From NCBI GenBank assembly GCA_002049455.2, contig KV918975.1:1-64000 (forward strand): a stretch of DNA of 64,000 nt, in the 5' to 3' direction. The translations under genes and the position numbers were made by a program. The notes under the pieces were generated by a model that was given only the letters and a program-made list of their open reading frames with translations, did not search any database and was not told the origin of the DNA. Source of the stretch: Porphyra umbilicalis (Eukaryota; Rhodophyta; Bangiophyceae; Bangiales; Bangiaceae). Below are positions 10,740 to 19,900 of the stretch, piece after piece; positions within the stretch are counted from its first letter, which is position 1; the number at the start of each line of letters is the position of its first letter.

Positions 10740-11473
10740 CTCCTGAGATCCTACACGGTACCGCGGCGGCGTGCCGGCGGGCAAAGGCGGATCACGGCTA
10801 CGGGCAATTCCGACCATCCGTCCGGGACGGGGGTGTGCCACTTTTGACTGTCGGTGCCGTCAGCAACCGGAGAAATGGGTGCACCCACCGCGGCCGCCAC
10901 GGGAGCGCCGCTGACACACAAACGCCGGCGACGTGGCTGGCTGGGGACCCCCCAGCCGCGGCTCAATTCTGCACTGTCCGCCGCACCCTCCCCCCGTGCC
11001 AGCCCGAGTGGCACGCCGCTGACTTGCCCCTCGCCCACACACCCCCTGCGCGCGTTGCATTGCGGCGGCCGTCTGGTTTGACGGGCACCAACCCCGCCTT
11101 GCGGTCCGCGCCGTCCACTACGTAGCGCCCTCGTGGTGGGCGGGCAGGGAACCCCGCCTGGTGCGGTCGTGCGGTCATTGCGCCACGCGTCGCCGCGGCA
11201 CGAAGGCGCTCACCACGGTGCTGGCGTTCGCCACCCGCCGTCGTCCGCCGCTTCTTTTTGCATTGGTCTCTTTTTTTTTGCGGGCGTGGCGTCCCGCCGC
11301 GCGCGTCGCTGCCTCGGTGGGCGGGCGTCAGAGGCGGGGCTCCGCCGGCGGTTCCCACGCCGCATGCGGCGACAGTGTGACGGGCGATTGAGCGCGGGGG
11401 GTGGTGGGGGTGGTGGCGAACCGTCGACCGATACGAGCTTGACGGGGGAGCAGGGCTGGGGGCGTGGAAGCAC
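10740..11473. other. Upstream region of nicastrin, no gene seen
   Basis: A GC-rich stretch with overlapping frames on both strands that mirror each other in composition. It presumably holds the promoter of the plus-strand nicastrin gene. No TATA box or other core element could be identified with confidence. Confidence 0.35.
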
Positions 11474-14047
11474 GTGCGCCGCGTCATGGCGGTGACAAGA
11501 GGACCTGGCGCCGGTGTTGGGGGAGAGCGTGGGGGGTGCGACGGCTGGCTGTTTGCGTGCAGGAGGTTACGGGCGGCGCGCGCTCCGCGGCAGCGGCGGT
11601 GGCGCGCCGTCGTGGCCACGGCGACGGCGGCGGTGGCGGGCGCCCTCGCGGCGGTGGGTGGCCTGCCCCACTCTGCGGCGGCGGTGAAGGCCTCCTCGGC
11701 CCTCGCCAAGCTCCTCCCCTTCCAGCGGCAGTGCTTCCCGACGGCGGAAGCGTGTGTGCTCCTCCTCAACCAGTACGGCTCCTTTGGCTGCGCGCAGTGT
11801 GGGGCGGACCTCATCTCCGCGCCCGTGGCGGAGCTCAATGAGCTCTCTGCTCTCAACGCCTTTCTCCAAGTGGAGGAGGCGGGCCCGCGGGCGGTGCTGC
11901 TGCCGTCCAACCTGCTCTTTGACGCGGAGGCGTTGGACATGCTCGCGCGCAACCCCAAGAACGTGGCCGCCGTCTTGATTGCGTGGCAGCCGTCGGGCGC
12001 GGGGCCGCCAGACCGCTACTCGCCAGAGGGCCCAGAGCCAAACAAGAACGCGTCGCTGGAAGGCTCGGGCGTGGAGGACGGGTGGAACCCCAATGGCCTC
12101 AACTTTGTCAGTCGCTACTACCCGTTCAATGTGTTTTTGTTGCCGCCGAGCGTCGTGGACATCATCCGGGAGCGGACGCAGCGCTTCCGCGCCGGGCCCG
12201 CGTCGACCGCCACCGCCGACGGCGGGGGCAGCTTGGGCCCGGGCGACGGCACGACCGTGTCGGGGACGCAAGAGGACCAGTTCCCCCGCTTTGTCGTCCA
12301 ATCCGCCGGCAAGATGTGGGCGTGCAACCAAACGGTCAGCGAGTGCCTCGAAGGCAACACGTGCCTCCCGGTGGGCGGGCAAAGCGTGTGGGCGGCGGCC
12401 ACCCGCCTCGGCACGACGGTGGCGGCAGAGTACGTGGCGGTGGCGGCGCCAATGGACTCGACGGCGCTCTTCCACTCGCGTGCGGTCGGGGCCGCGGCGG
12501 AGGTGTCGGCGTTGGTGACGATGCTGGCCGTGGCGGAAGCGTTTGGCGCCTACGCCGCGTCCCAGTCCAACCGCACCCTCGTGCGGGTGCCCGTCTTTAT
12601 GGGCCTCAACGCGGAGGCGTATGGGTACGCGGGCTCCCGCCGCTTCCTCAACGACATCATCAACTTCATGTGCGAGGACGAGGAGGACGCGGCAGCGACG
12701 GCAACGGGCGGATGCAAAAACCCCTTCATGCCGTCCCTCAAGTTCCAAGTCTTCCGCCGCCCGGCCGAGGGTGCGGAGGACGGGCGCGGCGGCACCCGCT
12801 TCTCCCACGTCATTGACATTGGGCCGGTCGGCTCTGCGACGGACGCGCGCGACGCGCCGACCCCTGGGCCGATCAACGCCACCGCCGACGCGATGTCCAC
12901 GCCGCGTCCCGTGACCAACGATGAGCTTGCGAAGCCAGTCCCCTTTTACGCGCACGCGGCGTCAAACACCTCGACGGGCTTGCAGGCGCTGCTGCTCTCG
13001 GCGTTTGAGAGGGTCGACCCTCCGGCGGGTGCGCCCGCGGCTGGCGATTCGATCGAACTCATTGCAGAGTCATCCCTCACGTGGCCCCAGTACCCACCAA
13101 CGTCTGGTCAATCCTTCATTGCCGAGGCGGTCACGTCTGTGGTCCCCCCAGAGGTGGTCACCCTTGCCGACTTTGACATTGAGTTCCGGGACCCCTTCTA
13201 CCACTCGGAGCTGTCGACGCTCCCCACTGACGGGGCGCCTCTTGTCGAAGCGATAGCGCTCGCCGCCCGCGGCGTCGTGCGGACGGTCATTGCGTTGGCC
13301 TACTTTGACGTTAACACGAAGGACACGGCGTCGCTCGAAATGCTGGCCGGGAACGTCGAGTTTGTCCAAGCGGCGGACGAAGCCGCGGACTCCATTTCGA
13401 CCGAATCCATTGGTGAGTTGCTGAGGTGCCTCGCCGGCAACTGGACGACGTGCAAGTTGGCGTCTGACCTGCTCGGCGAGGACACCCGCAACTCGCTCGT
13501 CCGCTTCGTGTCGCCGTCCAACTATGCCGGCACGTACGTGCCGCCGACGCGGGCGGCGTCGCTGACGCGGTCGGGCGCCGCCAAGGTGCGCCTCCTCCGT
13601 GCCTTCCTCGCGACGGCCACGGCCTTTGCCGGCCGCACCGGGGACCCCATCAAATGCAGCAACGAGGCCGGGTGCAAGGACAAGCTTGGCGCCGACGCTG
13701 AGGCCCTCCACTGCGTTCGAGAACGGTGCCTTGCCGCCGACGTGTACACGCACAACGCGTACGGGATTGGGCTCCAGCCGACCAACGCCGCCCAATCGTC
13801 GTTTGTGTTGCGCAACACAACTGAGGGCGACAGCGCGTGGACGGAGAGCCACTGGGACGGTGCCCTCGGGGTGTGTGGGATCACCGAGGACGCGTTTGTG
13901 CTCTCCATCGGCATCCTCTTTGCGGGATTGGGCGTACTCGGGGGCGCCATTGGCCTGTCAGCGGTCGTTGCGTGGGCGTTGAGCGAAGGCAAGGGCACCT
14001 CGGTCGTGCGGGGGGTCGTGCGGGGAGCCGAGGGGGGTGCCGTGTGA
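11474..14047 (+). CDS. NCSTN: Nicastrin, gamma-secretase subunit
   Basis: An 857-residue uninterrupted frame. Nicastrin is the large glycosylated scaffold and substrate gatekeeper of the gamma-secretase intramembrane protease, with presenilin, APH-1 and PEN-2. Family landmarks appear in order: a hydrophobic signal segment (about residues 45-64), a Cys-flanked N-terminal block (ACVLLLNQYGSFGCAQC), DGWNPNGLNFVSRYYPFNVF, a CNQTVSECLEGNTCLPVGG block, and the aminopeptidase-like core motif GLNAEAYGYAGSRRFL (residues 377-392; the family's DYIGS/GYMGS position). A single membrane helix follows at about 807-836, with a short cytosolic tail. Animal and plant proteins are about 670-710 residues; the excess here is low-complexity inserts and a long N-terminus. 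ATG codons at residues 1 and 5 are both possible starts. No intron is needed to read it. Confidence 0.9.
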   Translation: MRRVMAVTRGPGAGVGGERGGCDGWLFACRRLRAARAPRQRRWRAVVATATAAVAGALAAVGGLPHSAAAVKASSALAKLLPFQRQCFPTAEACVLLLNQYGSFGCAQCGADLISAPVAELNELSALNAFLQVEEAGPRAVLLPSNLLFDAEALDMLARNPKNVAAVLIAWQPSGAGPPDRYSPEGPEPNKNASLEGSGVEDGWNPNGLNFVSRYYPFNVFLLPPSVVDIIRERTQRFRAGPASTATADGGGSLGPGDGTTVSGTQEDQFPRFVVQSAGKMWACNQTVSECLEGNTCLPVGGQSVWAAATRLGTTVAAEYVAVAAPMDSTALFHSRAVGAAAEVSALVTMLAVAEAFGAYAASQSNRTLVRVPVFMGLNAEAYGYAGSRRFLNDIINFMCEDEEDAAATATGGCKNPFMPSLKFQVFRRPAEGAEDGRGGTRFSHVIDIGPVGSATDARDAPTPGPINATADAMSTPRPVTNDELAKPVPFYAHAASNTSTGLQALLLSAFERVDPPAGAPAAGDSIELIAESSLTWPQYPPTSGQSFIAEAVTSVVPPEVVTLADFDIEFRDPFYHSELSTLPTDGAPLVEAIALAARGVVRTVIALAYFDVNTKDTASLEMLAGNVEFVQAADEAADSISTESIGELLRCLAGNWTTCKLASDLLGEDTRNSLVRFVSPSNYAGTYVPPTRAASLTRSGAAKVRLLRAFLATATAFAGRTGDPIKCSNEAGCKDKLGADAEALHCVRERCLAADVYTHNAYGIGLQPTNAAQSSFVLRNTTEGDSAWTESHWDGALGVCGITEDAFVLSIGILFAGLGVLGGAIGLSAVVAWALSEGKGTSVVRGVVRGAEGGAV

Positions 14048-14969
14048 GCGTGTCGCGGGGGGGTAGTGGTCGTGCGACCGCGAGGGTACCTTGAGCCCCC
14101 GGTCGGGCTGGCTGGCTCAAACCTCTATTTTCGAGAGCGGTTGCAGCTTTCTATTTCTCTTTTTGTCCGTGCGCCCTGCAGTGCTGCTGGTCACAGCGAA
14201 TTTAGGACAGGGTGCTCTCAAAGTGTAGTGAGGCACACATATACTTACACTGCACATCGCGAAAACATCTAGCGACCTTGTAAACGCTCCGCCAACTGGA
14301 AGATGATTATGGAAGGAAAATGTTGTGTTCACAAGAGGCATTGGGAGAACTCTGGTGAGCGAAGCGCTGGGTGCCAAATTAAACCTGGTGTCGGGATCTG
14401 TTTTTTGCTGCATGGTTCACGGCAAGAAAAGAAGTCTTGATCCACCATATCCCGTTCACTCCCTCACAACAGGAAGAGTAGGAAGTCGCTACAAGACCTC
14501 CTAGACCATATTTTGTCTCTCCCGGAGCCACCTGGAGGAGCCTCTGATGCGTCGACAGGGGGGGGAGGGGCAGGGGGGGTGGTTGAGGGGGAGGCGCTGG
14601 GGGGGCGCGGGGGGAGGCGGTCGCCGACGCGCCACAGTACGGCGTGCTGTCCGCCACGGGCGCCGCTGCCGCCGCGGCCGGTTGCGCGTCGCCGCCCGCG
14701 CACATCGTCTCCCCCCCCCCCCTCCCCCGCCGCGACAATCACCTCTGCCTCTCTCGCCGGCAGGCCATGGCCGCCGGGGGCGGCCCTGCATGCTGGGCCG
14801 CTCGCCTGCATGCAGGGCCGCCCCCTTTGCATGCAAATAGCGCCGCTCGAGCGGCGCCTCAAACAAAGCGTCGGCGGGCTCCCACAGCCGGGTGAAAATA
14901 TGCGCTGTCTCGAGACAATCTGAAAGGCACCCCTCAGCAACCACGGCCGGGGCTTCCGGCCCGAGAGAC
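14048..14969. other. Intergenic with a family-E fragment
   Basis: No gene is seen. Positions 14200-14248 repeat part of element E (TTAGGACAGGGTGCTCTCAA and ACACATATACTTA). Further right the sequence is C/G-rich, with several TGCATGC words near 14785-14835 and polypurine runs. Long frames here occur on both strands and look like composition artefacts. Confidence 0.45.
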
Positions 14970-15725
14970 GTCGTCGGATTATCGCAATTTTGGTCAGGAA
15001 ATCGCATCCCAATACGGGCGACACAGCCGGGCTACGAGCACCTCGTCCGGCCTTTGCCTATGAAACAGGCAAAACCACACCCCCCCCCGCATATCAACAA
15101 AAACCTCATACGAAGAGCTTTCTGTCTATGTATTTTTTATGCTTTGATGCCCAGCCACACCATAGTGGCGGTGGCTCGCTCTCGATGCCCGGAATACCCT
15201 GGTGCCCTCTTGTTGCGCCCACCGTCGATGCCCCCCAGGCATCAGCCAGCGACGCCACCCACCTGAAACTCTTCCTTGGTCCAGTGGGAGCCTGTTAAAT
15301 ACAAGAAACCCAGTGGGGAGGCGGCCGCTTGCCCGGAGGTGGGTCCTTTGTGGCTTCAAAGGCAGCCAAACGCCATTCTTCGGTACCTGCCCACTGCACA
15401 GGCAAAAGCCAGAGGTTGGGCAGACCGACTACCTCAGCTGGGCTACTATGACTCTATGAGAGTGCCTACGTGCATAAATCCTGGTAGCAACCCAATGACA
15501 TGTCTGTTCTATGGGGGGGAACTGGCCCCGTCGGGTCCCGCATGCCCACCGGGGATGGTCCCATAAAAACTGAACCACAAAGAAGCTAGACCTCCCCCTA
15601 CCCTGGTTGTCTTCCAAATGACCCCTGCATCCTAGAGAGCTGCCACACCCAGCTCTGTTGGCCGACAGGTGGCTCCCACCCTCCGGACAACGAGCGGACG
15701 CCGGATGGGCGTCAGGACCCGCTTT
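14970..15725 (+). repeat. Left arm of a ~750-bp foldback palindrome
   Basis: This arm is the reverse complement of 16014-16418 continued at 23290-23636, with about 3 mismatches in ~752 positions counted by eye. The spacer between arms is 288 bp. The arm carries the empty site (GGCGGCCGCTT at 15320-15330) at which the copia element sits in the other arm. An open frame at 15276-15566 is repeated in the right arm (16173-16400, minus strand), but it has no recognisable domain. Confidence 0.85.
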
Positions 15726-16013
15726 GAGGCCTTCGTCCCGTACCAGTGGAACCTGTGCTGCTGGAAGTTTTGCGCCTTTATCACTGAATGAACGTCTCTT
15801 TTCGTCTGGCACCTTGGTTGAACCACGTACGCGTTGTAGGTAGAGAAAACAACCGAGACATGCCGACAAGGTGTCCTTCGGAGGAAAACGACCTCCTACA
15901 GCTGGCTCTGATGGACAAAGAGCCGTGGCCGGCCTCAAGCCCTCTCTAGCATAAGGCGGTTGGAGTCGTCATGTCAAGTGGAAATACCTTCCATTGACAT
16001 GAGCGAAGCCGGC
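15726..16013. other. Spacer of the foldback palindrome
   Basis: Sequence between the two arms. No gene or motif was recognised. Confidence 0.6.
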
Positions 16014-16418
16014 AAAGCGGGTCCTGACGCCCATCCGGCGTCCGCTCGTTGTCCGGAGGGTGGGAGCCACCTGTCGGCCAACAGAGCTGGGTGTGGCAGC
16101 TCTTTAGGATGCAGGGGTCATTTGGAAGACAACCAGGGTAGGGGGAGGTCTAGCTTCTTTGTGGTTCAGTTTTTATGGGACCATCCCCGGTGGGCATGCG
16201 GGACCCGACGGGGCCAGTTCCCCCCCATAGAACAGACATGTCATTGGGTTGCTACCAGGATTTATGCACGTAGGCACTCTCATAGAGTCATAGTAGCCCA
16301 GCTGAGGTAGTCGGTCTGCCCAACCTCTGGCTTTTGCATGTGCAGTGGGCAGGTACCGAAGAATGGCGTTTGGCTGCCTTTGAAGCCACAAAGGACCCAC
16401 CTCCGGGCAAGCGGCCGC
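16014..16418 (-). repeat. Right foldback arm, proximal part
   Basis: Inverted copy of about 15321-15725. It ends at the GCCGC target site of the copia insertion and resumes after the element at 23290. Confidence 0.85.
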
Positions 16419-16731
16419 TGTGAGCTGGGGCCTGTACTCCCGGGCTTTGATCCGGCAGTTGATCCGGCCGTTGGATCCACAGAATTACGGGCGACACGTT
16501 GACCAATTGTCTGCCGAGGGGCAGGAGAGGGACGGGAGAGGGACGGGAGAGGGACGAGAGAGGTGCGCGGGGGGGGGCTGGCCAGTGCGCGCGGGGCGGC
16601 GCGGGTCTGCCCACGGCTGGGCGCTCGGTGCTGGTGGGCGGGCGTGACCCTCTACGAGTAGATAAGAGGCGGGACGGTCGTGTCGGGAAGGACGACGACG
16701 TCGGTAGGAAGACAGAGCCTTTTATCTCACA
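16419..16731 (+). repeat. 5' LTR of the copia element
   Basis: Begins TGTGAGCTGG and ends TTATCTCACA, the usual TG...CA ends with a 6-bp inverted terminus. It matches 22972-23284 except for about seven substitutions. It contains a purine-rich GGGACGGGAGA repeat. Confidence 0.92.
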
Positions 16732-16749
16732 TGGTAGCATCCTCTAGCG
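16732..16749 (+). promoter_or_regulatory. Putative primer binding site
   Basis: TGGTAGCATCCTCT directly follows the 5' LTR. TGGTAGC is complementary to a tRNA 3' end GCTACCA, as in many initiator-methionine tRNAs. This is the position and form expected for first-strand priming. The tRNA identity is inferred. Confidence 0.55.
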
Positions 16750-16980
16750 GTTCTTCTTCTTCCTCGGGCGGCGTGCTGGGTGCGCGCTGTGTTGGACGCT
16801 TGTGTGTCCAGGTCGGGCTGTTGCTCGTCTCCTCCCCTGTCCCCCTGCTTCCCCCTCTCTGACCCCTTCTTCCTCGGGCGGCGCACGGGGTGTGTGCTGC
16901 AGCGGCCGTGTGGGTTCCCCCGTCGGGTTGCCTCTCGTCTGCGCTACTTCTCCCCTCTCCTCCTCTCCCCGCTCTTTATC

Positions 16981-19900
16981 ATGGCCGCACCGGCGGTGCC
17001 CCTCTTCCCCATGGCGTCGCTGGACCTGACTGCTCCGGCGGCCGCGCCGCCGGCGGCTGCGTCCTCCCCGTCGGTGGGGGGGTCGGGCAAGCTCCCTGTC
17101 CGCCGCGTCCTCTTCGATGGTCCCGCCGTCGGTCCCGAGACGCTCTATTCGCAGACCGCTCGCCATGTGCGAGCGGATCACGATGGTGGCGTGGCGCAGG
17201 CGGCGGCGTCCGAGGCTCGCCGCGCGTCGGCGCTGCGGGCGGCCATTGACGACCTCGAGGCCCTCTACCAGGCGGTGACCACGGCTGACGAGCGCACTCG
17301 TCGTCGCCTGACCCGTGCCGCCCTGGTGTGCCGTCGCCCGGTGCCCGCGTGGGCGCTGCCAGGCGGTAAATACTGGCCCGTCGAGGCTGGTGCGGACGAT
17401 GAGCGCCGTATGGACCAGCTCATGGCTTTGGGTTGGTCGCCCACCCCGGCGGCACCGGCGTCTCTGAAAGCACCGGCGTCTCCGGTCGCCGTCGGCGCCG
17501 ATCCCTCCGGCGCACCCGCCTCGGCTTGTGTCTCCGGGGCGCCGGCCGCCCCGGTTCTGCCCGAGGCGCCCGCGGTGCCTGCTGGCCCGGATCCCGCTCC
17601 TGTCGTGGCTTCTGTCCCGGTGTCTCCCCCGGGATTTCCCGCTGTTCCACAGGCGGCCGGCGCCTTGGGTTCCGGCGGTGGCGCCGGAAGTGCGGCTGGT
17701 GCTGGCGGTTCTGGCGGACAGCACGGCGCGGGGGGCGTCCCCGTCGGTGCGGCTGACGCTGGTGCCTCGGATGGGGGTGGCCGCGGCGGTGCCGGCGCCG
17801 GCGGCCGGGACAGCGGCGGCGATGCCGGTCGGGGCGGTGGTGGCCGCGACGGCAGTGACGGTGGGGGCGGCGGGGGCCGCGGCGGCGGTGGTGACGATGG
17901 CGGCGGCGGTGGCGGTGGCGGTGGCTGGTACGACGGTGGTGGTGGCCGTGGCGGCAGTGGGGGCGGTGGCGGCGGTGGCGGTGGTGGCGATCCGCCTTTT
18001 GGCGGCCCGGGCGGCGGCGGCGGTCCGCCTGGCCCTGCTGCTCCTTTGCCCGTCGGGGCCCTTTTTGTGCCCGCCTCCGCGCCGCCTCCGTCCTGGGCTG
18101 GCCCGGGTGGATTCACCACCTACTGCCGCCGCGCGCGCGTCTGGCTGCACACATGCAACCTCCTCCCCTCCCAGCAGGGCGGCGTCTTGCTGCTGGCCCT
18201 GAGCGGTCTGGCGGCAGAGTGCGCCACGCAGCTGGATGAAGACCTCGTTTGCGCTGAGGCGGGTGCGGCTGCGCTCCTCGCCCACCTTGCTGTCACCTTT
18301 GACGCCCCGCCGGCAGTCAAGATTGAGCGGGCGTCGGCGGAGCTTCAGGCCAGCCGCCGCGGTAGCGGCTCGGTGGCGGCCTACGTCGTCCGCTTCCAGT
18401 CGGCGGTCGCGCGCTGCGGCCGAGCGGGCGTACCCCTGCCGGACGCCTATCTCGGGGGCCTGCTCCTGTGCCACTCCGGGCTGAGCCACGAGCAGCAGGT
18501 CGTCGTCCAGGTCACGGCGGCGCACACCGCTGCGGTACCCACCGTTCCCTCGGTGGCGGAACTCGCGGCTGCCCTCGACCGCCTGCACGGCCACTCGAGC
18601 GCGGCCGAGTCTCCTGCCATGGCAACAATTCACCTCACCGCGGACGAGCATCAGGCCCTTTTGGCCGCGGCCCAGACCCACGGATCGGCGGCGGGCCGGA
18701 CGGGCCCTATTGTGTGCTGGCATTGCCACAAAGAGGGCCACGTCCGCTTCCACTGTCCCGCCCGCAAGACGGGCACCGGCGCCGCCGGGAGCCCGGCCTC
18801 CTCAGAGACTCCCGGCCCCGAATCGGTGGCGCCCGGCTCGGCTCTTATGGCCTCTGCCGTGGGGTTGCACCCGGCGGACTCCCCGTATGGTCCTCGGGTG
18901 CTGGTGTGCACCACGGTGGCGGGTGCGCGGGTTCTGGCGGCGGACGCGCTCCCTGCCGGTGTTGCCATCGTCGACCCCGGCGCCACGGCGACCGTGGTCG
19001 GTGCCGACTGGCTCCGCGCGTACTTGGGGGCCCTGCCCTCGCGCATGCGTCGCACGGCGGTGCGTCGTCCCGCTTCCGTGCTGTTCCGCTTCGGGGACGA
19101 TCGGACGACCCTGGCGAAGAACCACTGGGACATCCCGGTGGTCCTGGGGGGGGTGGTCCGTCGCCTCGGTACCCACGTCATCCCGGGCCCGCTTCCTCTG
19201 CTCCTCAGCCGGCCGTCGCTGCGGGCGGCCGAAGCGGTGCTGGACTTGACCGCTGATTCGCTCTGGCTGAAGGATCGCCACGTGTCAATTCCGCTTGTGG
19301 TGAATTCCACGGGCCACTTGACGATCAACCTTCTGCCCTCTGCGGCACACGCGGCTCTCGCGGTGTCCTCGCGCCGCGTTTCCCGCCACCGGTCCCCGCC
19401 CCGCACTCGCTCGTCCCGCTCGGTGCGGGCGGCTGCAGCGGAGGTAACCCGGGAGGTGGCGGCGGCCCGTCGCATGGCCGCCGCGGCGGCAGCGGCCCAG
19501 GCCGTCGCGGCCGCGGCGGCGGCGGACAACTCGTCGGCAGCGGAGACCGCAGCGCCCACAGCGGCGGCGGAGGGGACGACCGCGGTAGCGCGGGAGGCCG
19601 CGGTGACGGCCGCCGCCGCGGCGACGGCTGCTGCTCCCGCGCCGGCGGCCGAGCTGCCCGGGGCGGCGGCCCCGCAGCCAGCCCCGCCGCCTGCCCCCAC
19701 TCGGCCACGCGCGCGGCGGCGCGCGGCGGCGGCTCGAACGGCTGTGCGCCTGGATGCTCCCAGTCTTTCCGGTGCCACTCAGGCCGCGTCAGGGGTCCCC
19801 CAGCCGACGGCCCCGTCGCTGGCCGGCCTTGCAGCTTCCAACCTCCCCGTCACTCTGACCCACCTCCACCGCCTTTACGCGCATCCGGGTGCGGACCGCC

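Noticed and set aside
11567-12955. 462-codon minus frame opposite nicastrin
   Set aside because: Arg/His-rich shadow of the GC-rich third positions of the real gene.
15276-15566. 96-codon frame conserved in both foldback arms
   Set aside because: Its conservation follows from arm identity of over 99 percent, not from coding constraint. No domain is seen.
16744-18753. 669-codon frame on the minus strand opposite copia gag
   Set aside because: It mirrors the GC-rich gag frame, has no domain, and ends in the LTR/leader. The plus frame has clear zinc knuckle, protease and integrase motifs.
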